Part shown: positions 1-12,400 of the stretch, piece after piece
Position numbering within the stretch: position 1 is the first letter of the stretch
How the letters are laid out: each line of letters opens with the position of its first letter
NCBI GenBank assembly: GCA_000444245.1
Contig: ATSW01006246.1
Location: 1-21,800 of the forward strand
Source: Botryllus schlosseri
Lineage: Eukaryota; Chordata; Ascidiacea; Stolidobranchia; Styelidae
DNA length: 21,800 bases
Reading direction: 5' to 3'
Notes under the pieces: generated by a model
Database searches by the model: none
Told to the model about the DNA's origin: nothing
Seen by the model: only the letters and a program-made list of their open reading frames with translations
Position numbers and translations under genes: made by a program

Positions 1-72
1 CCCGGACGCAGTTTTAACAGTGAAATTCCGGACATGTCCGGGAAATTCCGGACGTATGACATGACAACCCTA
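1..72. mobile_element. 3' end of a hAT-like element, cut by the window edge
   Basis: The stretch has repeated CCGGACATGTCCGG-type palindromes and ends CAACCCTA, which reads TAGGGTTG on the other strand, a common hAT terminal sequence. The other end is outside the window, so neither target duplication nor length can be checked. Confidence 0.5.
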
Positions 73-275
73 TAGTAGATACGTGTAACTAAGCAGAAAT
101 TGCAGCAATTCTGCAAATTTTACGCAAAGACAAATATAAAAATATCGACATCGAAGACACGTCAAACACACTGAAGTGAACGCTTTGAAATATTCTACAT
201 TGAGGAATTTACAAGAGAAAATATTTGGAAACCGCCGCAACTTGAAGCAACGAGAATATGCCTCATATAATTCAG

Positions 276-465
276 AACATTCGCGCTACCCTGACGCCTA
301 ATGGCACTGAAAGCAATATTCTGACGAAGGAGCTTCGAGATGAAAACACGGCTTCATTCGGAGGGCTTACGCCATTCCAGACTTACACGGTTGAGATCAC
401 TGGGACGGTACTTCCTAAACGCTACGTCGCAATAAGATCAGTTGTCGTGAACTGCACTACGAAAG
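276..465 (+). CDS. FN3 domain 1, second exon (first exon lies upstream of the window)
   Basis: 190 bp, acceptor ttcag before 276, donor gtgaac after 465, phase 0 to phase 1. It encodes the C-to-G strand half of an FN3 domain, with the core motif LTPFQTYTVEI, which matches the L-x-P-x-T-x-Y-x-V signature, and a closing VVVNCTTK. Sequons include NGT and NCT. The acceptor has a poor pyrimidine tract, but the frame and the matching ends of ten sister exons support it. Its partner exon with the A and B strands must lie before base 1. Confidence 0.8.
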
Positions 466-3400
466 GTGAACAATGAACATTATGCATGATCATCGCATTC
501 AAGGCAATGCACTCGCGAAAGCAAGTCGTGACTTTTAGCTGTAGTAACTACGCTTCTACGGTTTGTATAATTGATCAAACTTTGATGTGAAGCCTTTTTA
601 GGCAACCTACCAATTTCATGGAGTCCCCAGTGAAATTTCTAAAAAAGTGTTTTTTAACAACCCTACTGTACACGTTCGCTCTTGCGTCAGCTATATAGCT
701 TACAGTAGGGTTGCATTTAAAACAAAAATCAATTTAAAACAAACATGTTTAAAACATGTTTTTTTAAAGAAATGACGTCACGAATATTCAGGTGTGGCGT
801 CATATTGGATTGACATTGACAATTGGAAATGCAGGGTATAGCGAAATATCTGCGTTTTAGCTGCTGAACCGACTATTTTGAGGGTTCCAACCATCCCATA
901 CCGTATACGTCGGTTTTATCGGGTGGTAATCGTCCGTAGGCTACAACATGTTTTCCAATAATTTTCCAACTTAAAAAAACATATTCTATTTTTATTTTTA
1001 GAAGGGCCTTTGTTTAAAACACTGTTTAAAACATGTTCCAAACAAAGTGTTTTAAAACAACGTTTCTTTAAATGCAACCCTAGCTTACAGTATTCTTGTA
1101 GTTTTGCATACAATACTATATGATACTTTCTTTTCTGTCCAGTGCGTATCAAACTTGATGCATACTGTGAAGATGATAAGGACAGCGCAACGTCTTTGCG
1201 TGTGCATTATTCCGTAACCCCTGAGGAATTTGCATCATATTCCTCGATAATCCAGGTATATTAGGTTATAGCTATTAGTGAACATCTTCACGGACAACAA
1301 CTGGCGTATCCAGAATCACGAATATTTTAGTTCAGTTATGAAGTGCTGACACTCGTGCAATATGACGTGATCAACACACCTGTGACGTGATCAACACATA
1401 TGTGACGTTATAATGTATAAAAGCCAAATTAAGAGGGTCGAGTGAAGCTTTTATCTCCATGCTTACTCCAGTTCCGACGTATAAAAATAATAGATACAAG
1501 GCCTTCGACTCGATGAGATGTATCTGTTCAATAAATCAATTGGTATGGATATTATCAACGACGAATCACTGCCTCCACTGTTACAAGTTGTAAATTAGAC
1601 AGATCACAATGATCACACCGTATGTATCTGAATCGGATTTTGTAGCACTGCTTCTCGGATGCGATGTTACCTAAACACGCTATTCATTTTCATATCCGAA
1701 TGGTATCCAAGCAATTGCAAAATATGAATCTCACATATTGACTCAACAACCTTACATCATATCAGCAAAAACACATCTAATGATGTTATCAGATGAGCAG
1801 AAATGTTACACATATTTGCATTGCCTAAATTAATCCAAAGGTTGTAGAGACTCGAGTCATGCATGACTAGACTCGATTCGGACTCGAGTCACAATTTGTC
1901 GTTGACTCGACGGAAATGACTCGGCTCAACTTGATGAATTTGTGTATTGACTCGACTTGTACTCGTGTCGGTGCGCATGACTCGTCCAAGTCATGTGTGA
2001 TTCAAGAAAACCTATTCCATGATTTGATTTAAGCCTCTTGTATCAGGATCGATACTTGAAAATCATATCAGAAACTGTATTTTCTTTGTTCGAATAAACA
2101 CGTCAAGAGTGAAATAAAAGAGTATGTTATGAATGCGATGCCGTCGATATCACCCACTATAGTTTCAAAATAGTGACTTGAACAGGACTTTAATTCAATA
2201 ATGAGCAGTGAACAATATGACTTGACCTCGGACTCGAGTCTTGGCACAATGACTGGGACTCGACCCCTTGCTCACCTACTTAAACTCGGGCTTGACTCGG
2301 TGGTTAGTTGGAAATGACTCGAATTGATTCGAAGGAAAACCATAAAAGGCAATTAGTCACTTGACTCGGAACCTTATGACTTATTGGTTACAACCCTGAT
2401 TATTCCGAATGCACGCGTGGTTTGTCATCAAATTTTACCGATGAGTCACAAATGATTCATTTCAAACATGAGGATGCAATACAAAATTTTGCCTATAGGA
2501 ATCGTGTTTATTTTGAATTCATTTGTCTATATACCCCTACCAGAATTACAGGATCTCCGTCTTCCAAAACGAAACGAGTTTGCGTAACGTCACCAAGAGA
2601 CAACACGAAGAAACAAATGTTGTCGTTACTGGACTGGATGTTGACACTGAGTATATGATGACCGTGGACGCCGAACCGCCACCTCTGGCCCAAGTTTGTG
2701 TAGTGGCCGACTCGGTGAACTGCTCAACTCCAAGTAATATCGTCTCATATGAATGACGTTTAATGTAGCCTACTCAATGATTGTATCGATAGGATATGAG
2801 ATGACATCGCCACGCTGCATCAGCATTTAGAATAGCATAGGCATTCTGATTTAGTAGTTACACAAAATTCCACATGAGCAAGAGAAATGCATCGACAGAT
2901 ATATGGTATTCAGGTTTGGTGGGTAGTTTTCTCGTTGCAGAGAAATCGCATATGCCATCAACTATTAGGAATAGGCAATATCTGCAGTTTGATCACACAA
3001 TTGTAATCTCGCATACATTTTAATCTAACCCCTATGATATCCCGCAAATCCCTGGCCACTCTACTACGCATGCATGGAGATTGTTTTATATTGCGTTGTG
3101 TTTAGTTGTGACTGTGAGCAAGGCAGATGGAAAATCGCGCTATTAAAATTCGCGTATAATGTCTGTACTGTTTGTTTTTATTTTTTATCGTTAGTAAATA
3201 TGTCTCTCCAATTTCACAGAACTCTTCACCCTGTCTCTGAGTTGTCCTTGCCAGAATGCCACCGAATCTTCTATTACTGTAGACTACTCCATCGACATCG
3301 TTGAAAATGATTCAATGTACGTTCAGGTGAGCTGCAGCTATCAAAGCGTCGCGCGTTTGATCAGAGACCTTAAAAGGTTTCCGTGACATTCCGTCAGTAA

Positions 3401-6400
3401 AAACCTGTTTGTCGCGATGGTAGAGGCTACATAGTGGTTAACACTCTAACACACCTGAAATTGTCTTCAATTCAGGGATACATACTCAATATATCATCTA
3501 AAGAATTGGCTGTTAAAAATGTGACCGCGTCATTGAAGTCCTTAACGTTCTCCGACCTGCTACCGGATACGAACTACACCGTCTGCATTACTGTTGAAAA
3601 AGTTAGCGGAGCCAAGTTCGTAGTGCATGATGTATGCGAAACGTGCCAAACTAAAGGTAAGCCTTCAAGGCCCATAATGTCTGTCCCTATTTGGCTATAA
3701 GAACATATAGACAACATTCAAATTCTTTTCCTGGAAATCCATATTGTAGGTCAGGGCATTAGACGATATAGCTAAACATAAGAGCAGTGGTTCTCAACCG
3801 GTGTGCCACTAGTGCCGATTGGACTGCTCAGGGCGCCGCGGGAAAATGTCGTAAATAAGGTCGATGTATAACAAAAGTTAAGAAATCCAAATTTCAGAGT
3901 GTGGCATAATCGGTGGTTATTATTACCCCCTCAAGATTCACAATTCACAAAACAATGCAGTAAATAGGAGGATATCGAAACGACCAGGTATACAGTCTCT
4001 CAATCCAGCTTCCTTTCTTTGTCATAATCTTGCCAAATCTTCGACATATATGTTCATTTTACACCAGACCGATACTGCTTAATGATTCCTGAGATGCAAA
4101 CTTTTAGTACTGCCTACTTTCACTCCAGACGTTCTATAATACACCGGTTATGCAGATAGGATGGCGAGGAGGAGCCTAGATAAACCCCCAACTCTTAGGA
4201 ATGGATTGTGGAGTCGACCTCGAACCCGCGACCCATTTGTGTTGCAGCGGTGCAACGTGACACTACGCTACTCGCCATACATTCATGGTAATCTAAGTTC
4301 TATAGGGTGCCGCGTACTATTTTTCCTTTCAAGAGGTTAAAGGTTGAGAACCACTGCATTGGAAGGTCGATGAAAAATAATTTAGGAAATTGGTTCCCAA
4401 ATTTCTAATACGTAACCATCTAACCCTCTACAATCCTTGCTCCGTTGACATTGCTACATATGTTCATATATATATTTGTCATTCTGATATTGCCCCAACG
4501 CCGAGAAACCGAGCCGTGACTGCAAGACAGCAATCACAACTTGCATGAGTTGAATCAGGTCATGACCAAAAACTGAAATGAATTCGCAGTGTTAAAGTCC
4601 CGTTCAAGTCGTCATCTATATTGCTTCATCTATAGGACAATGGTTCCCAACGTGGGCGATATCTTCCCCCCAGTGGGCGAAATACCAAAGGGGGCGACTG
4701 GGGGCGATCCTCCACGCCACCTCATCCGCGTAAGCGGTGTCTTACGAAAAGCCTATAGGCTATAGAAGTGGGCCGTGCAATAAGTCGGCAGTTACGGAAT
4801 AAAAATATAGAATATCGGCTTGGTGTAAATGACTATAGTAGTCGACAAACACCATGAATACCACCAAAAAAAGACTGGGAGCGATAGGGGGCGAAAATGT
4901 TGGAACGTCATGTGAGATATATTCAATGAACACGGCCAACAATACACGTAAAGGCGGCTTATTCTGCATATGACGCGAAAGTTGACTAAAAAAGGTCAAC
5001 TCAACAGAAAGTAGAGACGGTCCGAGCACGTACTCGGGAAAATGACCATTTTTTGTTTGTTAATTCACCAGCGATCATAGTTTTGTGTCTATTGTGCAGA
5101 CGATGCATGGATGGTATTTGTTTTAATGGCCGTGGCTTCGATAATATATAATACTAGAAGAGCATCACAGGCTTGTGAGAAATATGGCTGCAGATGACTA
5201 ATAGTGCGTATTACATATCAATACATATTACAGTACTCATCGTCGCAAATGCAACATGCTCGTCGGTTAATGATTCTTCTGTGACGGTGAACTATTTGAC
5301 AAATGCAGGAAGCGAATCTCTTATTTCGGTGAGACTACTTTATTTCTTGATCGTACAATAGTACATAAATAGCCTGCTATTGTCAGAGGATATTGGTTTG
5401 GTTACCTGCATGATCGCATACTGTAAATTGCAATCACGGTTTAAGCCACGGGACTCAAGGATTTTCCCCATTCCAAATTTGTGTTCTTAGGATTGTCATG
5501 ATCCCAGAATGAAATCATGACATCGCCAGCGAATTGTCACGATGCACTGTGGACTGTAATGGCAGGGTTACCATATGTCCCCTTCTCTCAATAGAAGTAA
5601 AATATCTTCCATTTTCGCATGTCGACCTCCTCTTAATAGCTTTCAACGAGACTTTTAGGCGATTGGACAGTGAAGAGTAGAAAAAGGTCAAACCCCGCAC
5701 AGTCTTGTCTGCTCGTAGAAAGAGTTCCCCATTTTTGGGTTTAGAAAATAAGCCTATATGATTGTATATGACAATACTAACATCCATCGTACAACCAGAT
5801 TCCCCCGCAGCAATGGAAATATTTGCAATTTTCCACATGGACACTATGGTTTGTCTGTATTGCTGGAACAGTTGAATAAACACTCTCGACGCGCAACTGA
5901 TATCATAAATCCATACATCTCCTTAACGGGTCGGTTGACTTTTACTACAGAGTTACAGTATCTATGACTTCTCGGACGAATCGCATCTGAATATATCGCA
6001 TGATGATACGATGACCTCGTTTTACAACTTGATACACAACACAACATACATCTTCGAAATCAGCGCCAATTTGTCTGACGAATGCGCTGTCGTGAGGCCA
6101 AATCCACTATCGGTAAACTGCACCACTGATTGTAAGTATCGTATAGGATTCCTTCTCAGCTTCTCCCACCTGCGTGGATTTAACGAATAAGCCAAAGTTC
6201 TAATTCGCCTTTACCTGTGTAAGTGGTTGGCATATTGCCCTCCGACCTAAAAATATACCATAGGTATAGTCAAAGTAGTCAGCGTTGCTACTCAAGTAGA
6301 AGTAGAATTACAGTTTCCAAGACCTGCTATTAGTACTTCTAGGAAGTGAGAGGTCTGTAAAGTAGGCCCACTAAAGCAGTGGTTCTCAAACTGTTTTAAA

Positions 6401-9400
6401 CATTTCCCCCTTTTTGATAGTGAAAAACTTCGCGCTTCCCTTATTGTGATATCACAAAATATTAAAGAGAGAAATCAGAATGCTAGCAATCCCAACGCAA
6501 AGTTTGATGGCATTGAAGGTTGTGTCTATAAATGAGAGAATTCTCAAATATGAAATTCAGACAATAGGCAGACTAACTACCATGAGCTGAAAGTAAATCG
6601 CGCTGAGCGCGAAAAATTCTGCAGTTCACTGCGGCTTCGCGCCCCCCTTCAGATGCTTTCACGTCCCCAGTTTGAGAACCACTGGACTAAAGAATGCGGT
6701 TTCGAGAAGTAGATTTGGGTGACGGTTTGCATACTTTTGGCGGTTGATTGATGATAGCTATACTTACGAGATTGCAGACGCAAAATAACGTATGACGCGA
6801 ATAGGCAGAGACTTCGCAAATACATTCAGCCGTTACTGCGATGCGGCTGGATGGATTCGAGTCCGCGCGGTTCTTGCGATAATTTCATACAATAAAGCGA
6901 CCGCAACCTGTCGCAAAATTGATTCCAACTTTTATAAATCAAAAGTGTGAAAAGAAAGTAGCTTTGTCGAAAAATCTGTTCAGGTAGAAGTGGAACTAGT
7001 CTAGAAACGGACACTTGAGTAAGAAGTAGGCATACATGTAGGAAAAACATGCTCGAGTACTTCCGTAAGGTTGGCCATTAGTGCCTCGTTACTGACCACC
7101 TCTGGTAAATAGCAGCTCCAACATTACGGATATTCAATTGGAATTGTCCACGTTTAGATCGGAAGTGCACCCAAATACCAATCAACCTTATAATGCTCAT
7201 CGATGGAAGCGACTCGATGTCTGAACGCCATTTCAAGGACATGAAATTACTCATTCGAGAAATCACGAACAGCTTCAGACCCACGATCAGCAACAGAGAT
7301 CTGTACGTGGACGTGTTTCAATTCTCAGACACACAGCAGCATGAGATCTTGAATATGTCGGTACGGAGTTCGGCCGAAGAAATTCAGTCCGCTGTAGACA
7401 ACATTACACAAATCGGAAACGGGACGGAACCGTACACCGCGCTAGAACACGTGAACAAGGTCATCCGGTCCAGAAATGTTGAAAGATTCAGAATTTTATT
7501 CATGATTAGCGATGGCAGATTCTCCAAGTCTCCCAACCAATCGGCGATCGCTGCTGCGCGCAAAACATACGATCTCATGCTATCGTTTGGCATCGGGCAC
7601 GGTATCGATCGCGAACGACTTCTAGAATTTTCTGACGGCGATGTTGAACTTGTTGGTGAAGACTTCCGGTTGACGCGCGACACCGTAGAAAAGATAGCGA
7701 ACGCAAGCTGTGAAGAAGGTGCAGTTTATCGATATCACTATGGTTGTTGTAAATGTGAATTGGCGGTGAATTTTCGTTTCTTCGTAAAAACTATAAGTGG
7801 CCATAGCGGACGATTTGCTAATACATAGCTTACATGTTATAAAACTTTTCACGCACCTCAACTAACGTCCTGCCAGTAAGAGTAAGACTATTACATATAG
7901 ATCACCGCCCTGCTAATTAGAATCAATTATTATTAGTATCGTTACGTTACGTCTCTCATAACAAATTGTTGTGCCACCAGCACAACCTTGCCTCAGTGGC
8001 GATGAATTACCGCATCATCATAAAAACTAGGTGCCGATAGCGGACGATTTACTAAGATATATACATAGCACAAGACCTTTCACACCTAAATTACGATCTT
8101 GTTCGCAGGAATAAACCCCTCTCATCTTTATTTCTCCGATAACAGAGCTCTTTCACTCCTTCGTCCGGTATTGTAGGTGAAAACGGATTGCGAAGAAAAC
8201 AGCGTTTAAAGGTGTATTCTTACATCATCTACAATACATCCAAAAAGCATGCCCAACAGTGTGGAATTCAAATGTGATACGGCGACTAATGCAGCATTCA
8301 TTGTAGGCTACGATTTATTAGACTTCACGATATCATTTTGTCTCTTTCCTTTCTTTTCATTGTATTGCGATTCTTGTAATATTGATTTGAAAAAGCATAA
8401 CGAAAATCATGATGAAAAGGAATATAAACAAATCCCCAAAACATATACCATATTACAATGATTGTGATTCATATTCGTTTTTTGTTTCTAATTACTCAAC
8501 TGAATTCCTCGTTGTTTGGCATGATGTTTTTAAATGTATGGTGTAACAATACTCTATTTATCCTTGCTATTTTAAACGCTGTTATGCTGCAACCTACTTC
8601 CACTTTCACCTCATGGAGGACCAGAGCTTCGAAAGTTTGCGCAAAATATGAAGTAGTCTATACCGACCACTGATCCCCATACATTTTATGATGTGTGATG
8701 GTAAGGGGCGCACTGAAAACCTATAACACAGCGGTTTTCAAACTTTTTTAGACAGGCCCCCCTTTATGACGGTGAACATTTTCGCGCTCCCCAATCGTCA
8801 TATCACAAAATGTGACTAGAATGCTGGCCATCTCAACGAATAGTTGGTAGCGTGGAAGGTTATGACTATTGACGAGAGAATTCTCAAATACGAAACTCGG
8901 ACTATGCACGAATCTATAATTTGAAATTCGAAGTAATTCGCGCAGGGCGTGAAAAAAAAACAGTTCACCGCAGCTTCGCACCCCCTTCAGATACGTTCAC
9001 GCCCCCTCCCCAGTCTGAGAACCACTGCTAGCATTAAATCACGAATAATTATAACGTATCTTCTTATTGATAATAATATATTGAGACAATGAATATGAGG
9101 ATTAGTATTTAGTTAGACGATTAGGACTATTATGCAAATGCATGCTGTAAACGGAATTGTCTACGATTTCTTATCAGATAGATCTAGAATGGAAGTGCTG
9201 CTGGTTTAATTCTAATATATAGCAAAACAATGCGAAAGATTCCCCGCGCTCCAGTAGAATCGGTGACGTGCGGTGAGGTTCATGGCTGGTGAGGCACGGA
9301 CCCCCCCCCTCCCACACACACACACACACGTAAAGTAGCCTACCTGATAAAGACATCGAAAATGTGAATAACAACAGCAGCGGGTATAGAGGGCGCTTTC

Positions 9401-12400
9401 TTTGCACGCTGATAGCCGTTGCAATTCCACATTATACAATACATGTAGGACTGGTCGCTATTGCGCTAAATGGGCAAGTTTAGACGTATAATGATTACTA
9501 TTTCTTCCAAGTACAGGTATAAATTATACGAAGCATGAAGCAACGACAATGTAGCCTATGTATGTAGCTATCACATACCACAATTTAACGGAAAATAAAT
9601 AGCGGCTACATAAGTAAGGGAATGTATTTGCTCCGCATTACGTATTGGCCGTCGCTACTATATAATTCCTACAAGACAGTCAAGACTGTTGTATTCCGAA
9701 ATCGATAGCGCGTTTCGCAGCGCCGCGATTGTCCAATTGTTAGCGAATAGTGCATGAGGAAAATTCGTTTGTGCCTCACCTGGCCATTGTTTCTCTGCGA
9801 TGGCATTGCTTGTAAAGAAGCCGAATGTCACCTTCCTTGGTGATTTTGACGGGGTTCTGGTGGTCTGACACTGTTAATATATGGATTTTCGGAATCAGCG
9901 TGACGATAGCATTTGATTGATACCAGTTGTTATGAATTCCGAGCTATTTATGATGAATTGCATTGTCGCCGGTGAGGCACGACCCGCCCGTGCCTCACCT
10001 GTGCCGCAACTCTCCTTTCGCGCTGTATTTTTGAATACAAATTATGATAATTGATGATGTTGTGTGAAAAAATGTTCAAATTTAGTTATTTATGAACATC
10101 GATCTAAAATATCAATAATCATCGACTCATGGAGGGTTTTCACAATTTTCACTTATTCGCCCTGACGACAGGTGAGGCACTGCCTCACCTGCCTCATTGG
10201 ACCGCACGTCACTGAGTAGAATTCTTAGTTGACTTCCACTGAGTTATCGTCAACGTTGTTCATGACGTGCTATTTCATACTCAGACATACTTCAGTTCGT
10301 TTTGCGATGCAGTTCTACATCCAACGAAATCCGCCTGACATTCTACCCTATACCGAGTGTGATCGGAAGAAATTCTTCTCTGATCGATGTAAGCATTCGT
10401 ATCGAGCTCTGTGAAACTACCGATCTCGGCCTCACTTCAGAATTGTAGTATCAGCTCGAATATTCACAATCGATAACTGAAATCCTTCACCATCAAGCAT
10501 CGTGGGATGTGGGATGTGTTCTTATTTTGCGCGTCATTCGACAATTTTTCCCACATGTTTTACCTTACAGAACTATACCACTACCATCTCGAGCAACGAG
10601 TCAACAGATGAATCAATTATAAAAGGAATTGAGGCAAGAGAAGTTACGTTTGATTGACGATTACCTTCCACCGACTACAATGTTACGGTCACTGCGATTA
10701 AGGCCGCCGGTGCTAACATTTTGGTAGATGAGGCCACAATATCATGCACAACTAAACGTAAGACGTTTGTTATTATTCAAACTTTCTATTGAAAATTGAA
10801 ACATATTCGAATATTTGATTAGCGTTCATAGTGTAACAGTACCAATGAACAAATTGAACACACGCACCATGATCAAACTATTGTTCACCCTGTTAAAATG
10901 TGTCTGGCTGCTTTATCATATACACCATACACAGCATTGGCACTTATTCATGGTATATATTTACAGCTCTATTCCAGCCGACTGTCACATGCGATAACGT
11001 GACAGAGAACGCATTGACTGTAAGCTACATAGTACCACCTAGTGTGGGATTTAATTCCACCACTGTTGCGGTAAGCGTATGGTTGAAAGTGTAGAAACTC
11101 TTCGACAGTTAAACAGTAATATTTAAACAGGGATATACAATTACAATTACGCGTACTGACGGCGGTGAATCGATTGTGCGCAAATTTTACGGAGAGACGA
11201 CCGCTTCGTTCTGTGAATTGGCACCTTTCACGGAATATTCGGTTAACGTTTCCATCGACAAAGCGGACGGAGCGGATATTGAGGTTCAACCAGGATATGC
11301 TAACTGTAGAACGAAAGGTGAGACCCAGTGAGATTTTAAACTACACAGATCCACATTTCGGTAGGGGCTAACCACTGAAGCATCTTGCATATTGCTACTC
11401 ATTCTGATGCTGGATGATTAATTTCGTAACGTCTTTTTGTTTTAGTCTCAATTCAACCCGCTGTAGTATGCTCTTCCAATACAAGCAACTCTACCACAGT
11501 GAGCTACAGCGTACCTGGGCTTATCAACTCGTCAGCTATCATTCAGGTGTGTTGGAATCTTGAAAATGTATTATCTTATCAATGGTCCGATCAGGTATTT
11601 GATAGATATCGACCGCTTTCTCCATGAGCTCAATTTTTCAACATGCGCCGCTGCTTTCAGGGCTACACTATTCGCTTTAACGGCACCGAAATGGTACGAA
11701 ATTTCAATGAAAACACGACTTCCATCCCCGGACTGTCGCCATGTACCGCGTATACAATCGCCGTTGATGTCAGGGTACAAACAAGGGTGCAGGACGACGT
11801 CGTACTGCGGCAAGGAGTAACAGTGTGCCGCACGTCGGAAGAGCGTACGTAACAAAGACTACTATTACATCATTATGGTCTAATTTCAGGGCTTTCCCTA
11901 AGATTTGTTGTGGTTAGGGCTGGGCACAATGATTCGAGTACTCGAATCTGAATCGAGTATTAATTTTAATGATTCGAGTCGAGTAGTAAAAGACGATTTT
12001 TTCGAGTACTGAAATTATACGCTCCTCACCACTGAAAGTTGATTTATCAACGAGGAGTTTATCAACGATCTACGAGTTTATGCTAATTTCACTGTTGAAG
12101 CCTTGAAACCTTGATTGGCCGTATCGTAGCATACGAAACATGAAGTACAAAGCTACGAACGTTACTGGAAATAGCACATTTCCGAAGTCATGATCATCCC
12201 ACAATATTGTCACCAAGTGCAAAGAAATCGGTATGGCTGAAAAAAATAACAAAGTATCCTCAATATGATGGGTAACAGGCATTATATTCTTTATGGTCGC
12301 TTAAAAGGTACATATTTGAACTTTGACAAATAATATTCTGCTATGACGTCATAATGAGTGATACTCGATTACTCGACTCGACTCGAAGCATTTTACGTGA

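Noticed and set aside
648-667. AACAACCCTA as the end of another hAT element
   Set aside because: Only one short terminal match, with no partner end or target duplication.
5515-5883. 122-codon open frame on the minus strand
   Set aside because: It lies in the intron of FN3 domain 4, the translation shows no domain or signal, and it overlaps a possible hAT end. Probably chance.
6826-6890. GGATTCGAGTCCGCG resembles a tRNA B box
   Set aside because: No convincing A box at the right distance and no cloverleaf. Left as a chance match inside a decayed hAT element.
7384-7683. 99-codon minus-strand frame opposite the vWA exon
   Set aside because: It is the antisense shadow of the vWA coding sequence.
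8249-8673. Two overlapping 70-codon frames on the plus strand
   Set aside because: No FN3 motif, no phase-compatible splice sites and AT-rich composition. They do not fit the gene model.
10655-10657. TGA read as selenocysteine
   Set aside because: Sister exons have Gly, Asp or Glu at this position, never Cys, and extracellular FN3 domains are not a known selenoprotein context.
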